Shown: positions 56,554-64,000 of the stretch, in pieces | How positions within the stretch are numbered: the stretch's first letter is position 1 | Layout: each line of letters starts with the position of its first letter | Assembly: GCA_022822325.1 (NCBI GenBank) | Contig: JAJEBW010000008.1 | Location: 1 to 64,000, forward strand | Origin: Gemmatimonadota bacterium | GTDB taxonomy: Bacteria; Gemmatimonadota; Gemmatimonadetes; Longimicrobiales; Gaopeijiaceae | Reading direction: 5' to 3' | DNA length: 64,000 nucleotides | Notes under the pieces: model-generated | What the model saw: only the letters and a program-made list of their open reading frames with translations | The model's database searches: none | What the model was told of the DNA's origin: nothing | Made by a program: the position numbers and the translations under genes

Positions 56554-59500
56554 ATGAACCGATTCCCGTATGACCTCATTCCCACCGGCCTGCGCCATGG
56601 TCGCGCCTTCACCCGGGAGCGCCCCGTGTCCGCACTCTGGGGGGGGGGGGTGTTGACCTGGATCGCAGCGGCGGCCTTCGCCGCGGTCCTGTCCGCCCCC
56701 AGCGCCACCGCCCAGACCGGCAGCATCACCGGCCAGGTCACCGACGTCGCGACGGGCCAGCCCCTTGAGTCGGCGGTCGCCCGGCTCGACGACGCGGAGG
56801 GCGGCGTCCTCACCACCGCGGCGGGGCGCTACCTGATCACCGGAGTGTCGCCCGGTTCCCACCAGGTGACCTTCGAGATCATCGGCTACGAGTCGATGAC
56901 CCTCAACGTGACCGTTGCCGCGGGCGACGCGACGGTTCTCGACGCGGAGCTGACCCGCGGGGTCCTGACAGTCCAGGAGCTTGTGGTGACCGGGGTGTCC
57001 CGCGCCACGCCCCGGGTCAAGCTCCCATTCACCGTCGAGAAGCTCGACATCGCCAACACCCCGGTCCCCGCCGTTTCGGCGGAGAACGCCCTGATCGGCA
57101 AGGTGCCGGGGATCAAGGTGGTGGGCGGCAGCGGCCAGCCCGGAACCACCGGCGACATCCTGCTGCGGGGCGCGACCTCGATCAACGGCTCGCAGGATCC
57201 GCTCATCATCGTCGACGGGGTCATTACCACGTCCGGAATGGACGACATCATGGCGCTCGACATCGAGTCGATGGAGGTGGTGAAGGGAGCGGCGGGCGCC
57301 TCGCTCTACGGTTCCCGCGCCGCGAACGGCGTGATCCAGATCCGCACGAAGCGCGGCACCGGCTTCGGCGGACGCGACTACAATCAACTTTTTCTGCGCA
57401 ACGAAACCGGCCAGAACGAGATCGCCGGCGACATTCAGCTCTCGCAGAACCACCCCTGGAGGACCGACGCGAGCGGCAACCTGGTCGATGTCAACGGGAA
57501 CGTGATCCCCGACATCACCGACCCGGACATGACCAACCCGGATCTGAACGGCAGCAATGTCTTCACCTCCTTCCAGGACGAGGCATGGCCGAGCGGACTT
57601 CCCCTTTACAACCATGTGGATCGCGTCTATACGGCGGGCACCTTCATGTCCAACTATGCGGTGGTCGAGGGCCGCAACGGCGACACCAACTACCGTTCCT
57701 CCTTCGAGTGGCAGACCGACCGCGGGGTGCTTTCCAACTGGAATGACGGCTTCGAGCGCAAGGGATTTCGCGTCAACCTGGACCACGAGGTGCGCAGCAA
57801 TCTGAATGTTTCGCTCAGCACCACCTACACCGAGTCGGAGCAGGAGGACCTGGGGAGCGCGCCCTTCTACGATCTGACCTTCATGGGTCCCTACGTGGAC
57901 CTTCTGCGCCGCGATCCCAACACGATCGGCCTGCGCCACTGCCCGGCAGACGGCTGCTACTACGTCAATCCGGATCCGCTCTCCAACCAGGACAATCCCC
58001 TCTATCACTTCGAGCTGGTCGACAATCGCGACTGGTTCGAAGACCTGAAGGCGAGCGTGAGCGCGCGCTGGAATCCCTTCTCCTGGATGGATGTCGAGGG
58101 TCTCTTCGGGATGGACCGCAACGCCACCTACCAGTCCAACCTCTCGCCCCCCGGACGCGAAACGGCCGAGGGCAATGTGGTGACGGGGTCGTTGAACAAG
58201 AGGCAGGATCGTCGTCAGAACATCAACGGCGAGCTCACGGTTTCGCTGAACAGGGCCTTCGGCGATCTGGCCACCCGCACCCGGCTTCGGTACCTGCAAG
58301 AGAGTTCTCACTACGAGTGGTTCTCAGCCAGCGGTTCAGATTTTATCGCCGTCGACGTGCCACGGCTCAACAACCTCAATCCCGATTCGTACGGCGCTTC
58401 GTCCTACCTGCGGGACATTCGCTCCGAGGGCTACTTCCTCATCTCGGCGCTGGACTACAAGGGCAAGTACATCGTCGACGCATTGGCGCGCCGCGACGGA
58501 TCAAGCCTCTTCGGCGAGAATCAGCGCTGGCACAACTACTACCGGACCGCGCTGGCATGGCGGATGGCGCAGGAAAGCTGGTGGCCCATTGACGCCGTGA
58601 ACGAATTCAAGCTGCGCTGGTCGATCGGCACGGCGGGTCGCCGCCCGGGCTTTGCGGCCCAGTACGAGACCTACAGCGTAGGTGGCGGCACGATCACCCC
58701 GGTCACCCTGGGCAACAAGGACCTGAAGCCGCAACGATCGACCGAGAACGACTACGGGATTGAAATGGTGCTCTTCAACCGGGTCAGTGCAGGCCTGACC
58801 TACGCCAACACCAAGTCGGTCGACCAGATCCTCTCGGTGCCGCTGCCCAAGGCGGGCGGCTTCTCTTCGCAGTGGCAGAACTCCGGCACCCTGGAATCCA
58901 ACAGTTGGGAATCGTGGGTCGAAGTCCCGGTCATCACGACTGCCGAGATGGGATGGGATGTGCGGGTAAATGTGGACCGTACCCGCAACGAGATCACCCA
59001 ACTGGACCGGCCGCCCTATCGCAGCGGTTTCTTCTACTACCGCGACGGCGAGATCTTCGGCGCCTTCTACGGGGCCAAGTGGGCCTCAAGCTGCGACGAT
59101 CTGCCGGTGGGTTCGCCCTGCGACCAGTTCCAGCTCAACGACGACGGCTTGATGGTATGGACCGGTTCCGCGAACTACACCGACGGAATCGGACAAGGCC
59201 TCTGGGGAACCAACAGCGAGGGCCAGACCGGCGACGACACCTTCCAGTGGGGAATGCCGATCCGCATGTTCGGCGAGTGCGCCGATCGTCGTCAGGGAGG
59301 TACGGATTGCAAGGATTTCCTCTATCTGGGCAACTCCACCCCCGATGTGAACCTCAGCCTGGTGAACAGCTTCCGCTGGAAGGGCCTCACCCTCTATACC
59401 CTCTTCGATGGCGAGTTCGGCGCCGACATCTACAACCGGACGCGTCAGTGGGCCTACCGCGAGAACCGCTCCGGCGACCAGGACCAGGGCGGCAAGGACG

Positions 59501-59835
59501 ACAGCCTGAAGAAGCCGGTGGCCTACTATCAGAGGCTTTACAACACCAACGCCATGAATGCCTGGTTCGTTGAGGAGACCAGCTTCATCAAGCTGCGCGA
59601 GCTCTCGGTGCGCTACACGCTGACCCCCGAATTCGTGGACGCGATCTTCCGCGGGCGGGTCAACGGCGCCGAGATCAACCTGATCGGCCGCAACCTCTAT
59701 ACCTGGACCGACTACACCGGATACGATCCGGAGGTCGGCAACGGAAACGCGGGTTCCGACGCGATCGGACGGATCGACACCTACCAGTACCCGAACTTCC
59801 GCACCCTCACCGCCAGCTTCCAGTTGATCTTCTGA
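56554..59835 (+). CDS. SusC/RagA-type TonB-linked outer-membrane protein
   Basis: 1093 aa. An ATG at 56554 with AGGAGA upstream is used. Signal peptide runs to about residue 54 (LTWIAAAAFAAVLSAPSATA, then QTGSITGQVTDVATGQPLES); then carboxypeptidase-regulatory-like domain, plug (NALIGKVPGIKVVGGSGQPGTTGDILLRGATS) and TonB barrel. Between residues 29 and 33 (WGGGV) the gene has 12 consecutive G (56639-56650). Partner of the SusD gene that follows by 24 nt; together they import a glycan or peptide of unknown kind. Confidence 0.93.
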   Translation: MNRFPYDLIPTGLRHGRAFTRERPVSALWGGGVLTWIAAAAFAAVLSAPSATAQTGSITGQVTDVATGQPLESAVARLDDAEGGVLTTAAGRYLITGVSPGSHQVTFEIIGYESMTLNVTVAAGDATVLDAELTRGVLTVQELVVTGVSRATPRVKLPFTVEKLDIANTPVPAVSAENALIGKVPGIKVVGGSGQPGTTGDILLRGATSINGSQDPLIIVDGVITTSGMDDIMALDIESMEVVKGAAGASLYGSRAANGVIQIRTKRGTGFGGRDYNQLFLRNETGQNEIAGDIQLSQNHPWRTDASGNLVDVNGNVIPDITDPDMTNPDLNGSNVFTSFQDEAWPSGLPLYNHVDRVYTAGTFMSNYAVVEGRNGDTNYRSSFEWQTDRGVLSNWNDGFERKGFRVNLDHEVRSNLNVSLSTTYTESEQEDLGSAPFYDLTFMGPYVDLLRRDPNTIGLRHCPADGCYYVNPDPLSNQDNPLYHFELVDNRDWFEDLKASVSARWNPFSWMDVEGLFGMDRNATYQSNLSPPGRETAEGNVVTGSLNKRQDRRQNINGELTVSLNRAFGDLATRTRLRYLQESSHYEWFSASGSDFIAVDVPRLNNLNPDSYGASSYLRDIRSEGYFLISALDYKGKYIVDALARRDGSSLFGENQRWHNYYRTALAWRMAQESWWPIDAVNEFKLRWSIGTAGRRPGFAAQYETYSVGGGTITPVTLGNKDLKPQRSTENDYGIEMVLFNRVSAGLTYANTKSVDQILSVPLPKAGGFSSQWQNSGTLESNSWESWVEVPVITTAEMGWDVRVNVDRTRNEITQLDRPPYRSGFFYYRDGEIFGAFYGAKWASSCDDLPVGSPCDQFQLNDDGLMVWTGSANYTDGIGQGLWGTNSEGQTGDDTFQWGMPIRMFGECADRRQGGTDCKDFLYLGNSTPDVNLSLVNSFRWKGLTLYTLFDGEFGADIYNRTRQWAYRENRSGDQDQGGKDDSLKKPVAYYQRLYNTNAMNAWFVEETSFIKLRELSVRYTLTPEFVDAIFRGRVNGAEINLIGRNLYTWTDYTGYDPEVGNGNAGSDAIGRIDTYQYPNFRTLTASFQLIF
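56639..56650 (+). repeat. Homopolymeric tract of 12 G in the susC 5' coding region
   Basis: Twelve consecutive G residues, coding for part of W-G-G-G-V at codons 29-33, about 85 nt after the ATG. A gain or loss of one or two G by slippage would shift the frame before the signal peptide and so switch off the receptor. The next longest G tract noticed is 8 (6422-6429, in pheT). Confidence 0.9.
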
Positions 59836-59859
59836 TCGATTGACGACAGGGAGAAGAAA

Positions 59860-61521
59860 ATGAACAACACGTTCAGAAAGACGGGTTGGAGCGCTATCTG
59901 GGTCGCTGTGCTGGCGCTGTTCGCCGGGTGCGTTGACCTCGAGGTGACCAACCTCAACGATCCGGACCGCGAGCGCGCGATCTCGAGCCCCAGCGATGTG
60001 GAGGCGCTCATTTCGGGCGGTTTCCAGCCCTGGTATACGGTTTCCCACAAGAACTACCCCGGTCCCGCGCTCAGTGTGGCCGCGGATGCCCATACCTCCT
60101 CCTGGGGGAACTTCGGAATGCGCGACTCGGGGTGGGAACCCCGCAAGGCAATGAACAACGATCCGGCCTACAGCTATAGTAGCATGACGAGCACGCCCTG
60201 GTCGCAATCGTATCGCTCCCTTGCAGCGGTCCGCGACGGAATCCTCGCGATTGAGGGCGGGGTACGGATCCAGGAGGGCGACGGCCCGGACAACACCGAT
60301 CGGGCAATTGCCTTCGGCAAGCTGATTCAGGCGCTTTCCTTCGCCAATATGGCTCTGATCTTCGACCAGGCCTTCATTGTGGACGAAACCACCGACTTCG
60401 AGTCGGAGCTGCAGATGGTGTCGTACGATCAGGTGTGGGCGGCCGCCGAGACCAAGTTCGCCGAGGTGATTCAACTGGCGAACAGCGGCGGGTTCACGAT
60501 CCCGTCGGCCTGGGTCGGCTTCAATGGCGACTGGTCGGCTTCGTACATGGCCGAGTTCGCGCGCGCTTTTCGGGCCCGCTACCGGAGCCAGGTGCCGCGC
60601 ACTCCCGCCGAGCGCGACGCGGTGGACTGGAACGCCATTCTGGCGGACGCCTCGCCGGGAATCTCGAAGGACTACGCAGGATTCTACGAAGAGGGCGGCA
60701 ACTGGGCCTGGCACCGCTCCAAGCTGCACACCGCCACCTACACCGGGTGGGCGCGCATCGACTACCGAACGATCGGTCCATCGGACGCTTCCGGAAACTG
60801 GGAGACCTGGATCAACGCCGGACCAGACGACAAGCGTCCCTTCGACATCGACACCGACGACCGGCGCATCACCGCGGGCGATCCCACGACGAGCGGCAAG
60901 TACATCCGCTACATGGGCAACAGCCCCTTCCCGGCCGACCGCGGCATCTATCACTACTCCAACTACATCGACTGGCGCTGGTATCCGATACGCCAGGCCA
61001 ACTTCGTGGCCGAGTGGCCGGACATGACCAACAAGGAGCTGGAGTTCCTGGTCGCCGAGGCCAACTACCGGATGGGCAACCGCGCAGCGGCAATGGAGAC
61101 GGTGAACAAGTACCGCGCCAATGGCGAGCTGCCGCCCTTCACCGATCCCAACGGGGTCGCGCCCGGCGGCGACCGTTGCGTGCCGCAGAATCCGGATGGC
61201 TCGTGCGGCGATCTCTGGGAGACGTTCAAGTACGAGAAGCGAATCGAGCTCTTCCACTACGGGATGGCCACCGAGTACTTCGACGACCGCGGCTGGGGCG
61301 ACCTGGTGCAGCACACCTTCCTGCAGCTCCCGGTTCCGGGCAGCGAGTTGGAGTTGCTCCTGCAGGAGATATACACCTTCGGCGGGCCCGGTGGCGAGAG
61401 CACGGCGCCCGACATCATCAACGACACGAGCTGGCGGGGGCTGCGCACCAAGGCGCGGGCCTTCGAGCTCTGGGATCTGGCGAATGCGCAGGACATCCGG
61501 GATCCGGGAGCGCGCAGATGA
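59860..61521 (+). CDS. SusD/RagB-family outer-membrane lipoprotein
   Basis: 553-aa substrate-binding lipoprotein. Signal ends with LALFAGC (lipid Cys 24). SusD-type TPR fold: NLNDPDRERAISSPSDVEALISGGF near the N-terminus, EFARAFRARYRSQVPRT, and TNKELEFLVAEANYRMGNRAAAMETVNKYRA; the C-terminal part has WETFKYEKRIELFHYGMATEYFDDRGW. It follows susC by 24 nt and overlaps the next gene's start (ATGA). Confidence 0.92.
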   Translation: MNNTFRKTGWSAIWVAVLALFAGCVDLEVTNLNDPDRERAISSPSDVEALISGGFQPWYTVSHKNYPGPALSVAADAHTSSWGNFGMRDSGWEPRKAMNNDPAYSYSSMTSTPWSQSYRSLAAVRDGILAIEGGVRIQEGDGPDNTDRAIAFGKLIQALSFANMALIFDQAFIVDETTDFESELQMVSYDQVWAAAETKFAEVIQLANSGGFTIPSAWVGFNGDWSASYMAEFARAFRARYRSQVPRTPAERDAVDWNAILADASPGISKDYAGFYEEGGNWAWHRSKLHTATYTGWARIDYRTIGPSDASGNWETWINAGPDDKRPFDIDTDDRRITAGDPTTSGKYIRYMGNSPFPADRGIYHYSNYIDWRWYPIRQANFVAEWPDMTNKELEFLVAEANYRMGNRAAAMETVNKYRANGELPPFTDPNGVAPGGDRCVPQNPDGSCGDLWETFKYEKRIELFHYGMATEYFDDRGWGDLVQHTFLQLPVPGSELELLLQEIYTFGGPGGESTAPDIINDTSWRGLRTKARAFELWDLANAQDIRDPGARR

Positions 61522-62036
61522 TACGCGCCAAGCGGAGCGTGGGGGTGGCGGGCCGGTGGCTCGCCGCCCCTGCGGCGTTGGCAATCGTTGTCCTTTCCGG
61601 GGCGTGCGCCAGCGGCGGGGTTTCCACCCAGATGGCCAACATCTGGCGCGAGGACATGGGGCGGGTCACCCGGGCCACCTTGGAGACCGGTCTGGAGAAG
61701 ATCGTCAGCAAGCACGCGCTGCAGATCGCGCGCACCCAGGAGGCCTCGCGCGAGCTCTACTACGAGACGATCTGGATGGACCGCGAGGTCGTCGCCGACG
61801 AGGAGATCCGGGGCGTCACCCATGCGCGCAACCGGATCGTCCTCAAGGGGCGCGCCACGAGCGCAACGATGGCCGGCGGGAGCGTCTATCGCATCACCTG
61901 GGAGCTGGAGAACGAGGTCAGCTCGGCAGATGCCGAAGGGTGGCATCCCGACATCGTTCCCGACGAGGTGGTCGAGTTGTTCCGCCCCGTCTATTCGGAC
62001 CTGATGCTGGAGGTGCGCACCGGCCTGATCCGGTGA
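61518..62036 (+). CDS. Lipoprotein of unknown function coupled to SusD
   Basis: 172 aa, lipobox LSGAC (Cys 30) after a hydrophobic LAAPAALAIVVL. No recognised domain; the residues after Cys form a mixed helix/strand domain (e.g. TRATLETGLEKIVSKHALQIAR and YRITWELENEVSSADAEGWHPDIVPDEVVEL). The start ATG overlaps the susD stop, so it is probably a third component of the same outer-membrane complex. Function unknown. Confidence 0.75.
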   Translation: MIRAKRSVGVAGRWLAAPAALAIVVLSGACASGGVSTQMANIWREDMGRVTRATLETGLEKIVSKHALQIARTQEASRELYYETIWMDREVVADEEIRGVTHARNRIVLKGRATSATMAGGSVYRITWELENEVSSADAEGWHPDIVPDEVVELFRPVYSDLMLEVRTGLIR

Positions 62037-62360
62037 GGCGCGCTTCGGCTGCGGGCTCGTGAAACGCGGGTTCGTTGCGGACGGCTCGTTGCGATGGGTC
62101 GTCCGCGAAGAAAGGCAGTTGGACCTGGGCGGCCCCGGGAGCGAAGAATGCTTCCGGGGCCGTCTTGCGTTGGCGGGCAGGGACGCGGCAGGCGGCTTGT
62201 GCCGCGAGTCGGAGCAAACGGTCCGACCGGGACGCGAAGGGGTTGCGCCCCAGTTCAAAGTCAAAGTCCTGCCCGTCCTGGCGGCGTGGGCCGCGGAGAA
62301 TCCGTACGCGGGCGATTTGGTGGGCCCCGGGCGCAGCGACGATGTGCGGCGATCGGCCGG
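62037..62360. other. Gap between convergent genes, holding a terminator hairpin
   Basis: 324 nt without a convincing gene. The only clear structure is the GC-rich hairpin at 62130-62162. Confidence 0.5.
62130..62172 (+). terminator. Hairpin terminator behind the susCD-lipoprotein operon
   Basis: An 11-bp stem with one G-T pair (62130-62140 with 62152-62162) and 11-nt loop, followed by TCTTGCGTTGG (a weak T-run). It lies between the forward lipoprotein gene and the reverse GWxTD gene and could serve either. Confidence 0.5.
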
Positions 62361-64000
62361 TCAGTTCTCCAGCAGCCGCACCGGGGTGGCGCGCACGCGG
62401 GTGACGCCGGTCGCCCGGTCGGTGATCTCCACCACGACATGCAGCAGACCCGGCAGCTCGTTGCGCAGATCCAGGTCGAAGAAGTGTTCGCCGCGGGTCG
62501 AGGGCGACTCCACCGGCACCACGATCGCGGCGGTTTCCAGATACAGCTCCTCGGCTGCGGGCAGGGGAATCGCCGGGCTGGCCCGCGACACGGGGGTGAG
62601 ATGGATGCGCACCTCCACCGGGCCGGGGCCGGCCAGCGCTTCCGCGCGGTAGAGCTCGAAATAGACGCGCAGCAGATCGGCCCGCCAGAACCGGGTGGCG
62701 GGCAGGAGCGGGACCGGAAGCTCGCCCAGATCGAGTTCGGGACGGGGCGCAATCCCGACGACCAGGTCGCTGGCCTCGAAGCTGGCCTCCGGGGAAGGGC
62801 TGTCGCCGACCGCAAGGAGAGGGGCGCCGACCGCGAAGGACTCGTGGCCGGGAAGGCGCCGGGGGGGCTCGGGTTCGCTGGCGTCCTGGCCGGGACTGGC
62901 CACCGGATCGGGATCGTCCTGGACATCGTGCCGCGCCGAGACCGAGAGATGGCGGATGCCGGGCTCGTGGCGCAGCAACAGGGTGGAGAGGTGGCCGGGG
63001 CCGTCGACGGCCAACATTCCCGCGCGGGCGATCTCGGCCAGGGCGCGGTCGCGCACAATCACGGTGTGGCTCGCCGTCCAGGCCTCCAGCGCCAGGCTCG
63101 CGCCGATCGAATCCGGGTGGGTCGAGGGCAGCCAGATCGGCGACGAAACCGCCATCACCAGAATCCGCGGCAACCCTTCGTCCAGAATGCGGGCCGCCTG
63201 GGCCGAGAGCGCGCTGCGGGGCCGGTCGTCGAACTCGGAGATCGGCGGCGGTGGCGGTTGCCGGGCGGCGAACTCGTCATCCGCGATGAAACGGCGCGAG
63301 GCGGCTTCCAGCGATCCCTCGGTGGGACGCGGCCGTGGCCAGGAGGTCACCCACAGCCGGTCCAGCTCGGCGTAGCGCAGGCCGTAGGGTCCCCCCATGC
63401 GGGCCAGATCCTGGTAGTAGAAGAGCTCCATGAAGTGCTGGGGACGAACCCCGTCGATGCTGGCAGAGACAAGGCGCGCGGACGGCGGCAGGAGCCGGTG
63501 CGGGCCCTCGACATGATGGAAGGGCCCCGTGCCATCGGTGTTGCCGAATAGGAAATAGGTGAAGTCGGGCGGGTGCATGTTGGCGTAGCGCCAGAGCTCG
63601 TACTGGGGGGCCACGTCGTAGCCGCTCAGGTCGTCGATCGTCACGCGGCGCTCGCGCAGGTCGGCCCCGCTGGGGCCCAGGTTGCCCCGCGTCACCCGGT
63701 CGGGGGATCCGTACCTGATGTAGAAGGTGCCGCGGTCGTCGGTGCCGTAGGGCGAAAAGTTGTTGTAACGGAAGTTGCGCCGGGCGAAGGCGATGCGTCG
63801 CCAGTGCTCGATCAGTCGTTCGTTGAGAAGGGTGGCCGGCGTGGGATCGCGCTCGATCCAGAACCGCTTGATCGCCTGCGCCAGCGCGGCGGGGTCTTCG
63901 CGTCCAACCCCCTCCCAATACTCGACCGCCGCCGAATCCGCAATGGTGAAGGTGCGCCGTCCCTCGGCCAGGATCTCCTCGCGCGCGGCTTCCCCGGCCG
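62361..64000 (-). CDS. GWxTD domain-containing protein (partial, runs off the window)
   Basis: The open frame continues without a stop from 62361 to the last base, 546 codons, so the N-terminus is outside the window. The N-terminal visible part contains the GWxTD-type segment: KRFWIERDPTPATLLNERLIEHWRRIAFARRNF, then YGTDDRGTFYIRYGSPDRV, i.e. D-P-T-P and T-D-x-R-G-x-x-Y-I-R-Y-G. The remainder has PxxYELWRY motifs and a C-terminal beta-rich region with ITDRATGVTRV. These proteins are typical of Gemmatimonadota/Bacteroidota and presumably exported; role unknown. A GTG at 63695 inside the GWxTD motif is not the true start. Confidence 0.88.
   Translation of the reverse strand, partial: AGEAAREEILAEGRRTFTIADSAAVEYWEGVGREDPAALAQAIKRFWIERDPTPATLLNERLIEHWRRIAFARRNFRYNNFSPYGTDDRGTFYIRYGSPDRVTRGNLGPSGADLRERRVTIDDLSGYDVAPQYELWRYANMHPPDFTYFLFGNTDGTGPFHHVEGPHRLLPPSARLVSASIDGVRPQHFMELFYYQDLARMGGPYGLRYAELDRLWVTSWPRPRPTEGSLEAASRRFIADDEFAARQPPPPPISEFDDRPRSALSAQAARILDEGLPRILVMAVSSPIWLPSTHPDSIGASLALEAWTASHTVIVRDRALAEIARAGMLAVDGPGHLSTLLLRHEPGIRHLSVSARHDVQDDPDPVASPGQDASEPEPPRRLPGHESFAVGAPLLAVGDSPSPEASFEASDLVVGIAPRPELDLGELPVPLLPATRFWRADLLRVYFELYRAEALAGPGPVEVRIHLTPVSRASPAIPLPAAEELYLETAAIVVPVESPSTRGEHFFDLDLRNELPGLLHVVVEITDRATGVTRVRATPVRLLEN

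Noticed and set aside
62059..62652. Forward frames after the lipoprotein gene
   Set aside because: Random composition, interrupted by a strong terminator hairpin and overlapping the reverse GWxTD gene.
63347..63695. GTG at 63695 as the start of the last gene
   Set aside because: The frame continues to the window end and the GWxTD motif lies across this point, so the true start is outside.

Overview
The window looks like a chromosomal segment of a high-GC, Gram-negative bacterium, most plausibly a member of the Gemmatimonadota. The pointers are a SusC/SusD pair, a GWxTD-domain protein, several TonB receptors that start with a carboxypeptidase-regulatory-like domain, and the order infC-rpmI-rplT-pheST-zapA-rny. 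This placement is inference from gene content; no rRNA is present. Almost every position is coding, many genes overlap by 4 bp, and GTG, TTG and even CTG/ATC starts occur.

Region 1 (1-17.5 kb): an IS1595-family element sits just upstream of a long forward housekeeping run. The run encodes IF-3 (apparently from an ATC start behind an attenuator-like leader), L35, L20, PheS/PheT, a small coiled-coil protein, ZapA, a SoxC/SoxD-like sulfite-dehydrogenase/cytochrome pair, RNase Y, FolD, XseA/XseB, a polyprenyl synthase, NAD kinase and RecN. Region 2 (17.6-24.9 kb): an outer-membrane-type protein, tRNA-Gly and tRNA-Cys, a large beta-propeller secreted protein, a Pro/Arg-rich exported protein and a small membrane protein. 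It also holds the most striking gene of the window, a CMD/peroxidase-related enzyme at 22489-23088 whose conserved second active-site Cys is replaced by an in-frame TGA followed directly by a SECIS-like hairpin, i.e. a probable selenoprotein.

Region 3 (25-33.7 kb): Rho, a START-like protein, an aminotransferase, a sigma-region-4/winged-helix DNA-binding protein coupled to an MFS transporter, a YkvI-like membrane protein and threonine dehydratase. Region 4 (34-46.4 kb): a TonB receptor translationally coupled to ArgR (apparent CTG start). Then come argG, with two ArgR-like boxes on its promoter, and argH, followed by DAHP synthase, rpiA-rpe, a TIGR01777-type epimerase, PdxH and a STAND/AAA-type ATPase.

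Region 5 (46.4-64 kb): a three-domain kinase/M23/aminotransferase fusion, a DUF1592-DUF1552-ankyrin triad, and a SusC-SusD-lipoprotein operon whose SusC gene carries a 12-G homopolymer close to its start codon (possible phase variation). Last is a GWxTD protein running off the window edge. Gene calls come from reading the sequence and from family knowledge; no database search was possible.
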